Positions 37,606-49,062 of a stretch of DNA of 64,000 nucleotides are shown in pieces. The notes beneath the pieces were generated by a model. The model was not told the DNA's origin. It saw only the letters and a program-made list of their open reading frames with translations, and searched no databases. This DNA comes from Paraphysoderma sedebokerense (Eukaryota > Blastocladiomycota > Physodermatomycetes > Physodermatales > Physodermataceae). Both the position numbers and the translations under genes were made by a program. Position 1 is the first letter of the stretch, and the number at the start of each line of letters is the position of its first letter. Location of the stretch: NCBI GenBank assembly GCA_025602915.1, contig JAHLJZ010000044.1, positions 119,862-183,861 of the forward strand, written 5' to 3'.

Positions 37606-39987
37606 TCATTGCAACTCAGCTAAGTTAGCAAGCTTAGCAGAGATAATTGACACAACCGGCTTTTGAAATTCATTTAGAAATAACTGGAGATTCAAAAAAA
37701 GTATATCGTGAACGTCATTCAATTTATAAAGATAAATTTAGCGCAAAGCAAACCTTGAAATAGACTTTGCACTCCTCAAATAACACTTCTCTTTTCAACT
37801 TAACCCTTTCAGTTTCACTCAACTCCAGATAATCAACCGGACTGAATCCTAACAGCTCTTCTACAGCAGCATTGGTGAAAATAAGGCTTCCCAATATCTC
37901 AGCGGAAAAATCGACGATTGTTATTTGCGAAGAGCGAGATAATTCGTAAGAGTAAGTCATGGTTTGTTCAGTATCTCCAGGAAGACCAGAACATTTGGGG
38001 CAGGACAGGAGGGATGATGTCGGAGTTCGAGATTCGCATTTCGCGCTACGTTCAGTATATTCAATGGCTGTTCTGAAGCAAGGAAATAGCAAAGCGCAAC
38101 TCACCAGGTGGATACCACAATTGGAAGATCCATCTGATCAATTTGAATCGATGAAACCATCGGATGAAGTATTCCATAAACAACTTCGAGTCCACTTAGA
38201 TCTTGGGATACAGAATTCAGTTGAGCGATGCTAAAAACATTGGTTATCTTTCTTAGATCTTGCGCTAAAGAAATTATAGAGGTCAAATATTCAAGTTAAT
38301 GTGTTTAAACGAGAAGGTAATTTAAAGCGCGTACTTTCCGGAGATATTGTCAAAGAACCCATGCTAGCACCATCTCCCGATGTAGGCTGAAATTTCACGG
38401 ATTGTGTTTGATCAAGTCCATAATCATCCCAAGTCATAGCAACATTCCTTAACCACTTTGCTTTGTCACAATCAGGATCTATCTCGATTAAAGTTCTGTG
38501 TGAAAGACTCAAGGAAATGTCGGAATCAGAAGTCGATTTCGACGAGGTCTTTGTACTGAATTCAGACACATTGACATTGTAACAGAGCAACACGGTGTAT
38601 TTTGGTCTCCATGAATCAGCAAGAGCGCATGAATCGCCCCAAAGGGTTAACTTAACCTGAGTGTTGTCTTCATCGGAGAGAACTATGATTCGCCGACTTG
38701 TGGCGCCATTTTTAGTCATGAGAGGGGATGGTGGATGCACCTGTCAGCAGATTGAAAAAGATTACTGGCGGTATATTGTGTATTACATAGATCACACCAA
38801 GCTTACCGATTTGACCATTAGAAGGAGTCTATTTGCGGCGCTGCAACTCGCATTTAGAATACTTAAAGGAGTCAAGGACGTGTCAGATACCTCTCTGAGT
38901 GGGGTCTTGAACGTACTATTAATATCTAGACTTGTAGATTGTTTATCGACGCTCGGATGATCGAGAAACATGGAAGCTGTCGAGTCTCTGGAGGAATTGA
39001 CATGAAGCACAACAGATGGGATAGGAACCGAGCTTTGAGATGACTGATGAAATGCGTAAGACAAAGAAGGGGGAGATACTCCAGAAGGTCCTGGAAATGC
39101 AGATCCGCATTTCTGTACGGAATTTGTTTGAATGAAGACAAAGTCATCGAGCTACACAAACAGCTATTAGCGTCAATACCAAGTTCAGTATATGAATAAA
39201 GGCAGGTACTTTGAAAGAGTTATAGTATTGCTTCTCTTGCTCGTTATCCATCCATATTTTTACTTCGATCACGTCTGTATCATCTTTGAGAATGAAACCT
39301 TGATAGAATTTTTGCGTCCCATCTACCAATGGTCTGTATATCAGGGTACACTCTTAAGCAAATCAGTAGAGATAATGTGGTCACTACCTTTCTTACTGAT
39401 AAAGGAGCGAGGTGGCTGAATGTTCACAATTCGACCTTTTGTAATTCGAGTGAGGCAAAATGTCAGGATTCAGATACCGTTATCACCGCATAATAAGGGA
39501 AATGGTCAATTGATGTCCGACCTGCCGTCAACTATAACATCGAAATTGTCAGAGACTCTAGCAAACAGGGGACACACTGCTGAAAACCATCACAAGAATC
39601 CAAGAAAAACGCTTGAAGGAAAGAATGCAAAAATACATACCACGTCCTTCATTCCAGGAGTAATTAGCGAAAAGGGGAGAACTGTGGATGGCTGTTCCTG
39701 TTTGTTGGACGCGACATTGCCGCCAAAGTGGCCATCAATGCCGGACTAGATATCGTTATTAACCCCGCCAATACTATACGGTCCATGTTTCTACCCACTT
39801 CTTGATGAGAATAACGAGCCTTCTTTGGGATTCTTTGATGATCTGATGGGGGTGTTGGACGAATGGGTTTGATGTGGCGCAATGACTGTGAATCAGTAGA
39901 GTGCGGATTCGATGCCGGAGTAGGAAGATATTGAGGGTCCGATCTGCTTGAGGGTGTTGAGTAAAAGGAAGATGGCGTAGGAAACAT
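37606..39987 (-). CDS. MEIOB-like OB-fold protein (RPA1-related)
   Basis: Probable single-stranded-DNA-binding protein of the MEIOB/RPA1 type; MEIOB acts in meiotic recombination with SPATA22. After a disordered Ser/Pro/Gln N-terminus, the first OB part reads LITPGMKDV ... ISKKDGTQKFYQGFILKDDT, DVIEVKIW and FVFIQTNSVQKCGS. The second OB part gives RRIIVLSDEDNTQVKLTLWG, ADSWRPKYTVLLCYNVNVSE and RTLIEIDPDCDKAKWLRN. Then ITNVFSIAQLNS and VVYGILHPMVSSIQIDQM follow. A CPKCSGLPGDTE zinc-ribbon-like segment, ITIVDFSAEILGSLIF and VSIISAKLANLAELQ end the protein. The order and spacing fit MEIOB better than RPA1, since RPA1 DBD-A marks are absent. About eight exons; the start at 39987 is the weakest part. 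Confidence 0.62.
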
Positions 39988-40050
39988 CTTTGGTTACGTA
40001 TTAGAGTGAGATGAGGGAGTAGATTGCAGAGAAGGCAGAATTTATGTGCA

Positions 40051-40827
40051 TCAGGGTATCCAGAACACGTGATTCCAATTATAAACAATATTATCCACAA
40101 CATCTACCGGATCAGTGAACTTCACTCGAGCGTTCACTTGCTCTTGGAATGGCATTAGTTTATATATACACTATTCATTACATTCACCTATCTGCAGCCG
40201 TGGGATTCTGACATTCCCGTTAAAACACTTATGAAACTCTATCATCTCATTCAGATGCGCTACTATTTCAACCATTCCATCGACATTCCCGATCATGACC
40301 TCATTGTCTATTATTTTCCCCCACTGGCATATCTGACGTAACTTGACCGCACCCGCAACCCATTCGCGCAGTTCGCTTTTGACGTTTTCGGAATACATTC
40401 GGCACAACACAATCCACATGTTTTCCGGTACTTCTGCAACCCATTTTGACTGCCAGAGCCAAGGTATTATTTCCCCTATCACACCAGTATCCCAACAGAG
40501 CCGTGCAAACGACATAAACTTGGTTTCCGATTTAAAGTGCTGGTACATCTTTGTGCAAATCGTCAAAGTCGAATGAATTGGGGTTTGGACAAACTGGTCA
40601 GACAATTGCGATGGGGTGAATTCATTTGGATTAAACAAAGACGTTGACGGACAAGAAAGGAGGTGGGCTAGGGTAAACGTTTCTTCTGGTGTCGGAGTGC
40701 GAGAGCCGAAACTGGATAGGTAATACCCCATTAAAGTGTATCGCGGCAAAAAGCGAATCTGGGAATCATTAGATCCATTTGTGTAAGAGAACTGCTGTGA
40801 CGAAGAAGGGCATGTAGAACAAGACAT
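40051..40827 (-). CDS. Uncharacterised protein next to the MEIOB-like gene
   Basis: I do not recognise this family. Exon 1 begins MSCSTCPSSSQQFSYTNGSN. It contains PRYTLMGYYLSSFGSRTPTP, a helical middle (FMSFARLCWDTGVIGEIIPW) and a stretch of helix EIVAHLNEMIEFHKC. A donor GTGAAT near 40191 and acceptor near 40145 join in phase to EQVNARVKFTDPVDVVDNIV and the end NHVFWIP, replacing a read-through that stops at IGECNE. That makes about 240 residues. It lies 63 bp upstream of the MEIOB-like start on the same strand, so a shared transcript or a longer single gene is possible. I could not join them in frame. Confidence 0.5.
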
Positions 40828-41014
40828 AATAATAAATTTCTATGAAAGGAAATTTGGACAGTCCGCATTCAAACAGCATCATCATGTACATCACTCAATG
40901 TACATCTGGGCACGTGACGGTTGCCACTCCATCTCTCTGCTACTAGTCGTGGAAAAACATCCATTAAGACCCCCCTTCCTTGATCGTTGTTAGAAAAGGT
41001 TTACATATCCGAAA

Positions 41015-41873
41015 ATGGTTTGTGTTTCTCATCATATTTTGTGTTAGTTGCAATGGATGGATATTTCTGTGTGGTCGCCTCCATGTTCAAGGACTTATTC
41101 GATGATGGATGGATAATGAGCGACACTTGGAACATCAACTGACCTATCTTCGTTGATATATGATATTGCTTCTCAAACTCGAATCAATTATTCTACAAAC
41201 TCCACTATTCGCTTCTTATCTATAACCTTCACTTACACTTAATTTCGTTCGACCGTTGAAATGTGGAAATCATGGAACCGCTCTTAAATCGACATCTCTT
41301 TATCCGTCCTCACATATATACTTCAAATTTCACTCACTCGTCTCACGATCCTTAATCAACTGTAATTAATAAACAGACGAAAGGTACCTCTTCATTTGGT
41401 AAACGCCACACCAAAACCCACACTCTCTGTGTCCGTTGTGGTCGCCGTTCCTTCCACAATCAAAAGAAAACCTGTGCTTCCTGTGGCTACCCTAGTGCTA
41501 AGATCAGATCTTGTATGTTGTTTGCTGAATATTACTGTTATTCAATACTAGAGCAAGTGGAATCTGTTTGCTGACTAGTTTCTTCTTATTAATTTTGTGG
41601 AACTTTGCTGATTTCGATCCGTAATAGTCAACTGGTCCGAAAAGGCTAAACGCAGAAAGACCACCGGTACTGGCCGTATGAGACACTTGAAGAACGTTGC
41701 CAGAAGATTCAAGAACGGATTCAGAGAAGGTTCGTTGTTGCTTTATTTATCTTTCATCTGTTCAAAGCACAAGTTATGGTTTTGTGTTTGAAATCATGTG
41801 CCCAACATATTAACCTTTTTTTTTGTTCTTCCGTGTTAGGCACCAGCGCCAAACCCCGTACCGCTTCCGCTTA
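41015..41873 (+). CDS. RPL37: 60S ribosomal protein eL37
   Basis: Zinc-binding large-subunit protein. Exon 1 is just the ATG (41015-41017) followed by GTTTGT. Exon 2 begins at 41377 with [18 protein letters not shown], continues with [20 protein letters not shown] and PSAKIRS, and then [35 protein letters not shown] and [10 protein letters not shown] across two more introns. The two CxxC pairs needed for zinc are in place and the length is about 91 aa as expected. The ATG-only first exon agrees with the intron-after-start habit of this gene in fungi, but the exact upstream ATG needs transcript support. The 187-bp upstream spacer is divergent with the orphan gene. Confidence 0.9.
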
Positions 41874-42335
41874 AGTTGAACTCGTAGGATATAATTTGAC
41901 TGGGGGAATACAATTAAAATGTGTGAATACTGAATAATAAATTCAATGTGTTTTCCTTGTCTTTCGAAAGAAAAGTTTGTCTCGGTTTAGGTTGCAGTCA
42001 CGCTTAGATTCAGGTCGATCAATTCGCTAGAGTTCTTTAGGTACCTCAAATGTGTGGGTAAAAAAAACCTGAGTTGGATGCATATGAACAAGTCATTTCA
42101 ATGAATTGGATCCGGCGCCACGCTACTATGCAAGTTTGTGGTCGGAAAGGGATGCAGCCAATCGGGAACGATTTATTGATTTCCATTCCGTCAAATGACA
42201 ATCATGTGCTATGCCTTCACGTTTAATTCTTTCCTTCGTTTCCTATGTTCACATTCTGTTATTGCACAATACTTTTCCATGTCTCTTTCTACTCAAATTG
42301 TTTCCCTACTTCTCATTCCTTGGAATGCTAAGCGG

Positions 42336-45300
42336 TTACCGAGATCCACCTTGTCCACTTAATCCGGGTCTGATAAACTGTCCTTGAGGACCTTGTCCGG
42401 CCCCAGATCCAACATAGGGACTACGTTGTCCTTGGTTTTGTGGTAACCCTTGTAAATTTGACATTTGAACAGGAAGTTGCACAGGCATTTGTACAGGCAT
42501 GCCGTTTGGTCCTAACATATGCTGTTGATGGAATCGGTGTTGAAGTTGTGGCGAGTGCGACGGTGGAGGTGCTGGACGGTTATGTAACATCGAGAGAATG
42601 TGTTCACCTGTAATTGGGATTGTTGGGATGGCGCTAGGTGTATGAGAATGCGGAGGAGGAGGAAACTGGGGCATATTTTGAAGATTCTGGGGAGGTTGAG
42701 GTTGAAGGTGAGGCGGTAGATGAGCGTGATGGGGCGGTGGGAAGAATTGAGGGGGTAGGTGATGACCGGGATGGCCGGGAAGAAGATGTGGTGGCGGGAA
42801 TTGATGTGGCGGGTGCATCTTGAATTGTTGAGGTTGCTGCATATGAGGTAGATTTGGCGGTGATTGATTCTGCGGGGTCTGATAATGATCGCGCATGTTT
42901 GAAGGCGGTGATGGTTTACGCTCCGGCACTAAAGTTATACAAAACATGAGCATTTTAATTTGGATACAAGTCACTTAGGTTCAAAGTTCGAGAGAGAATA
43001 AGCGTACCAGATTTAACAGCAACTTTTCCACCCAGTTGTCGCAGGACAGCTGTCGGCACGTTAGCTCCCATTAACAAAGCTTGCCTCCTTGCTGACTCCG
43101 GAGTTAAATTTTGATCTTGCTGTTGTCTGGACATGGATTGAATGGCGGGATCATGAGGGATTGGCGGATGCTCATGGTTTCCATGCATTCTGTTGTCACC
43201 GTACCCTTGTCCACGATATTGAGATGAGCGACCATCATCGGATGGAGATGAATCGCCCGGTCCATTAATATTGGCTTTGGCTAATGCCGCTAAAATTTTA
43301 CTGAAACCTTGGGCATCTTCCGCAGATCGAGGCGATGGTTGCCGTTGTTGCTGTGGATACGGGCGGTAAGAGTCTTGCGACATCGGTATCGTTTGGATTT
43401 GAGGATGATTTGGAGGTGAATTCCGTTGTCCACCAAGCAAGAAGTTACGCAGATCTGCTTCGACGGTCTGCCGATCAACATCAGTGGGCATCGGTCGTGG
43501 CGCTTGTCGTTGCTGCTGTTCAGCTAGTTGCTGGAGCTGAATTCGTCGTTGGTCATGAGGATTCGGATATTGGTGTCGCGGCGGAGATGGTTCAAGTGCT
43601 TCGTCATCGTCGTCCTCATCTTCCAATTGAAAGAGCCGACCGGCGAACTTCGATTTAATAGCAGCATATGCGGCGGGTGTAGCTGGTTTTGTGTTAAAGA
43701 AGGCGTCAAGTTTTGAAAAGGCCACTTTCGAGTCATGCGTCTCTTGCATTGCCTCATCTTGACCCATTCTATCCTTCGGATTTCTCTCCCTCTCATAGTC
43801 TGATTGGTCTTCCAATCCCCCCGCTTCGAGTGCATGCTCTTCCTCCAAGGTCATCTCATCTAATGCGTTATCCGCCATCCGCGTGCCATCCTTTTTTTCA
43901 GACTTCTGCATTTGAAGTTTAAATTGTTGTATAGCGTCCAAACCAGAATCCTCACTGTTCTCGCTCTGTACCTGAGCTGCTTTCTCTCTTTGTTGCATTT
44001 CAAGTTTAAACTTTTGCATGGGGTCTAATCCTTTATCACTTTGATATGTAGACGAATCGTTGGGGTCATAATTCATCCATTCAGGTGTAGACTCATTTGG
44101 TTGGGAAAATTGATAGCTATCTCTATCACGCGGTGGGTTCCGCCGTCCTTTGTGAAATAAAGTAACAGATATTAGTGACCAAATCGAAATAAGCCAGTTT
44201 TGACCTTCTTCCCAGTAAGGAGAAATGACATACGATCAGCGGCTCCACTGTAGTCTCTTGCGCTTCCCTTCTCGCCATCACGCCTCCATTCATTGAAGTT
44301 GCGCCCATAATCTCGTCCTGCATTCGCTTTTGCATCTTGCTTGTCGGTTCTTCCAAAACCGGGTTCTCGATTTCGATAGCCTCCAACGCGTTCTCGGTAC
44401 TCTTCCTTGCCGTTATCTTTATCCTTCTCCCCGAGATGACCCTATAATACGAATTACATAGTTAATAACACAACGCAGGAAATCAAGCGCGCAACGCGAC
44501 CAAAGAACACTGGAAGTGTGTGAAGCGTAGTCGGATAGATATAATAAAACATACTATCTCTCTTTCCTTTCGCCGATCCGCGAGGGGTGAAGCCTTCTCT
44601 CCGTCTCGCATATCCCGGCGAGGCCCTCTTCGCTCTGCTGTAGTCTGCTGTTGCGAAGATGCGAACGCCGTTTTGGGTGGACCAAGAACAATCTGTGGTT
44701 TTTCTATTTTCCAAGTTAGACATTATCAGTTAGTTAGTATTCTCTGAGATACTGCAGTTCTTACGAAGCGACGGAAGGCCAGTACAGAAACTTATAATAA
44801 TCGAAGAGAACTCACTTAATTCCTTTTCTTTCCCGGCTTCTTTATACTCCTTGCCATCGGCCGGTGGCGGTCTGCCACCTCTATTCGAAATTTTTCTATA
44901 ATAGAGAGTAGGGAAAATGAGTATAATCGAACGAGTATCTAGATATTGCCAAAGCTCATCAATATACCTGTCTCGTTTCGCTTCTGCATTCGGGTCTCGT
45001 CTATTGAGAAACGCATTGACAAAAACAGAGCCATATCGAAAAAATAACATCGCGGGATAAGAATATCACAAGTTCGTTGATGAAAATAAAAAAAAAACGA
45101 CAAAATGTCAAACGTCAGTATTAACTTGTAAAGAGATTGCTGCAGTATGCGTCACCACTGGAGGGCATACGGTTCTTAGACCGTCTCCATCGACAGTAAA
45201 ATTTCTTGAATACAATGGTCACAGTAATATGATGAAATCGCAACGTTTCCGTAGCAATCACTGGAATCCAACGCCGTGACGTCGTCACAGACGGTAACTG

Positions 45301-45617
45301 AATGCTCGACACCACCAAACACATTATGGGTGGTTTGAAAACAAATAAGAGGAACGACAACGAATGAGCGACAGAAACATTTACATTACAAATATTTCAA
45401 TACCGGGTAATTCATCCGGTTTAACACAAAGTGAACTACTTCGTATTGAAAGTAAAGTTTCGGGAGGATACCGTTGAATGACTCGATTGTCTAAACCGTC
45501 GGTCGTTGGAGTCTCGGTTGGTTCCATACCGTTCTCCTCTGGGTTAGGAATATCGGGGGAAGCAGTTTTCAGGTCTGAATCTGAAGGAGTTGCCGTAGAA
45601 TCTGGAGGGTCCGACAT
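42336..45617 (-). CDS. eIF4E-transporter-like protein (4E-T/EIF4ENIF1)
   Basis: Probable eIF4E-binding protein of P-bodies and mRNA repression. Residues 50-56 read YPPETLL, a YxxxxL-hydrophobic eIF4E-binding motif in the right place near the N-terminus, followed by SIRSSSLCVKP. Middle exons give NRGGRPPPADGKEYKEAGKE and KPQIVLGPPKTAFASSQQQ, then arginine/glycine-rich KANAGRDYGRNFNEWRRD and GRRNPPRDRDSYQFSQPNES. The EPEWMNYD-type segment (TPEWMNYDPNDSS) is also seen in animal 4E-T. After it comes SKLDAFFNTKPATPAAYAAI, a block of VPTAVLRQLGGKVAVKS, and a Pro/His/Gln-rich C-terminus. About seven exons. Mostly disordered, so homology outside the motifs is an inference. Confidence 0.65.
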
Positions 45618-45856
45618 TGTTTGGAGAGATAGTGGTGAATGTGATGTGGTTGCGAAGTCGAGAGATGAGCGAATAGTGGTAAACAGGCAAAGTCAAATCC
45701 AACACTCACGGGACGTCAATGTAAATATAGCACGTGACTCATATTATACTCGATATTGCCGTTATTTTCATTTTACTTCAAATATCATTACTGAGAATAG
45801 CAACTGAAAAAGTAGGAATTTATTTGTTGGGAAGGAGTAACAAATTTATTGTCATC

Positions 45857-47872
45857 TTAGAATACAGTCCCCAACGCTTCAAACCACGCAATCAATGTAG
45901 CGTCATTTTCCACATAGTTTTTGAACTCATCGTAACTGATGTACCCTTTTCCAGTAACATCAATCGCATGGAAAGTCTTCTCTACCATTTCTTCAATTGC
46001 ATCTTGAGACATTTGCTCCATCACCGGTTCAAAAGTGTTGGGATTCATACTTGACTGTACATGCGATTGGCTGTAGTGGGGTGTAGAGTTTGAAGTGATG
46101 TTAAGAGGTGTCGAAAGTGATTGGCGATGGTTAACTCTGGCTAAACCAATATTAAGACTTTCCCGTTCATTTCGGCTTTCCTCCTGTATCACTTCATCCG
46201 TATCCTCAAGCGTTTCAGTCCCCTCTCCTCCATCCAATTGCCGCTGTGATTCGTAGCTATCACTAACTGCATTGCTTGTACTGGACGATTCTTTTGTTGC
46301 CCTCGGCGGATTCGGATCACTCGGAATGGGAGCCGAAAAAGCTGCACTCACGGGTTTACTACCTTGATCGTCAAAATTCTGCATCATTTCTTCCTCCATC
46401 GTTTTAACTACATCTCTCACCAATTCCATGCTTAAATGAAAGTACGCTTTAAACATCTTATGAAGTTCTTCCTTCGAAATCAGCCCGTCACCATCGAGAT
46501 CATAACCTTTGAACGCACCTGTATTGTAGACAGCGTGTTAAACAACAGTGCTACAATTCATTCGACATGGCTCATCAAACGTAAATGTCAGAAATTGGGT
46601 AGAACACATACATCTGATCTTCTCATCTAGACTGCCTTTGCATAGAATGCTTAACCCACCGACCAATTCCCCGAAGCATATGACTCCATCTCCATCAGCA
46701 TCAAAGAACTGAAAGATTCTTTCTGTGACTAAATTCTTTTCAAGACCCAGGGGACCCAGACATTGTTCGAAAATTTCCTTTTGAATACCGCCATCATCAT
46801 TGAAGGTGTTAGCAGTGGAAAGAGACTTGAATTGTTCATAAATAGCTTCAAGTTCAACTTGATCGACTATTATATAATTGTACATGTCAGTGATAGGGCG
46901 TGAAGTAGCATCGGATTCGTCAAATTGGTTGAAAACAAGAAATCAAGAGGGTCAAGAATGATTAGCGTGGGGCATTAGCTGTAATTCCACAACCAGAAAT
47001 TTAGTGGAAGTTAATATCACACTTACAATGCGTTCGTTTCTGCAGCTCTCGTATCTTTTCCCATGACAACGTCGTATTCCTATTCATATTACCTGCCAAA
47101 TGAAACATTGGTAAATTTGAATCGCAATAGATAATGACTTGCGTCATCAAGAAGGAAACAGCGAGACCAGTGCTTACCAGGATAAAACACGTTTAATAAT
47201 GCTGACCGAGGATTCGCTAAGGGCGGTATTGGTATTCTTATTTTTAAAAAAACGTGAGTTTTGGTATGACATTCTTGTGATTCACAATTCTCGCATAAAT
47301 CTATAAGAAAACAAAATTAGAGTCATATTAAAGAATTGACATTCCAAATTTCATGGACCCGAGTCGTACCAAAGTCCACACAATTTGAACATTTAAACCG
47401 AAGCCCTCTAACAGGACTCATCCCGCAATTGTTGCATGTTATCCCTCGATGAATATATCCCTCTTTTTATTATCCCAAGGTAGGAATAAAATAAAATCAA
47501 TTAGTGACATTTCATCATTGCCAACTTTAAGAGTCATCCTTGAGATGACGAGATTACAACACAAAGCCGTTTACCTTTCCTGGCTTGATCTTCTGCTATA
47601 CTATACAATAAATTTAATAGATTCGTGCTCTCAGGATTTCCAGGCTTCAGATCATGTTCGTCATCTCTAACTCCGGGCGCCTCGATGCCGTCATTTGCCC
47701 GGTCTACTGAGCCTGCATTCTCGTTGCTGAATCTGTTTCTGGAGGAGGAGGCGAAGGAAGAAAATGGGAACAGCGGAAAGGGAATGGAGTGTCGATAAGA
47801 GTAAGAGATTCCAGCGATGGATGCGGCGAATAAGGTGGCAATAGTGACAGTGGATAGGTTCGAAGTTGTCAT
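45857..47872 (-). CDS. Membrane-anchored ZZ zinc finger and EF-hand protein
   Basis: About 480 residues. The N-terminus MTTSNLSTVTIATLFAASIA plus GISYSY is a signal anchor. After a Ser/Asn-rich linker a ZZ finger appears: ITCNNCGMSPVRGLRFKCSN, CVDFDLCENCESQECH and KTHVF, with the CxxC and His ligands in order. A calcineurin-B-like EF-hand region follows: RIFQFFDADGDGVICFGELV, then GYDLDGDGLISKEEL, and, after an acidic disordered stretch of about 150 residues, a last EF-hand FHAIDVTGKGYISYDEF. EF loops have D-x-D-G-D-G spacing; the final one is weaker (DVTGKGY). Six exons or so. The ZZ plus EF architecture with a membrane anchor is known in fungal proteins of unclear role. Calcium signalling at a membrane is inferred. 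Confidence 0.78.
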
Positions 47873-49062
47873 CAGTGTTGTTGAGATGGATGGACTTTGG
47901 TGGACCAGGTTTTTAGCCAGGCACGTTAAGAATTGACTGGCACGACTTGGGATCGCTCTGAAGACTTATTCTTCTTAATTTTAATTTTGCCCGCTCCCTC
48001 TCGAATACAGCTATACAAGATTAGTATCATTTGGATAATGCACCAGCATTCTCGGTTAAATGGGTTGAATTCGTCTGATTAATGTCAGGACGAAGTCACC
48101 CTGGTCCTGGCGACTGGCAGTGAAATTTTCTGTTGGCTCTGCCTCAATCGCCAGAGGCGGAATCGCATAATCCATACAATCATCGTTACATTGTACAATT
48201 TAGAATAGAATATAATCGTACTCCCATAGATAAGATGGACGAGTGATGGACAATCTTGAGTTTCCCCGTCTTTCTAATGAAAATGCTCACTCCACACTTG
48301 TTCGAGTCCTAACGGCTAACAGTATGGGCCGTCGAATGGATCTGAACGGATGCAATCAAGGAAGCGAATGCAGGAGCGATAACGTCAACCAGACATATGC
48401 TGCCCGTCATCAGGTGCAAGGAAATGTGTGGTTCCAGATCCCGGATCTATGATGTAGAATTTGGGTAGAGATAGACCACGGACGAAAATCATTTTTCCTG
48501 TTACACAGACCGCAAGTGCAACAAAAAAATCCCACGCGCACGGTGGCCGCAATTATCACCGACTACACAGAGAGGAAAAGTTGTTTTGATTTTAGAGCAC
48601 ATCCTGACGATAGATTGAAAAGGTACATATCTCTCATCACAGATCTATCATTACTGTAGTGCGCTTAGTCTCTCGCCTTGTATCTGTTGCTGTCGCATTT
48701 TGTGATTGTGTCGCTACTTTCCTAACTGGGAAATGCCCTCAGCCCTCCTCTAAAACCGAATGTATGTGTAGCAGATATCCTTCATCTCACTCCCCCTGCG
48801 TGTGATATAGTTGTGTGCTGTCAATCTCAATCCATCTCTAACGCATTATCTCTGTATTTCTTCTTGATTTTACATTATGCTTACTCCCATTCTCGTCAAT
48901 CGACTCTCGTGTCTATTAGACTGAAACCAGACATACAGACTACCTAGATCGATTCAGAAAGCTACCTCAAAGCTTAATTATAAATCGACACTACATATTG
49001 TACTATTTAGATTGTTTCTTATCTCCATTCTTCTCTCAGTCTACGCCCCAAATCATCACCGA
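47873..49062. other. Divergent intergenic region, ZZ/EF-hand gene / MADS gene
   Basis: About 1.19 kb. Small frames such as 48243-48452 have no domain support. The plus strand from about 48640 on becomes C/T-rich, as expected for the leader of the MADS gene. I see no RNA gene in it. Confidence 0.5.

Noticed and set aside
43335-43922. Plus-strand frames opposite the 4E-T-like gene
   Set aside because: Antisense shadows of the Gln/Pro-rich coding exon.
48243-48452. 69-codon plus-strand frame in the MADS upstream region
   Set aside because: No domain, no splice partner and no neighbouring exon.
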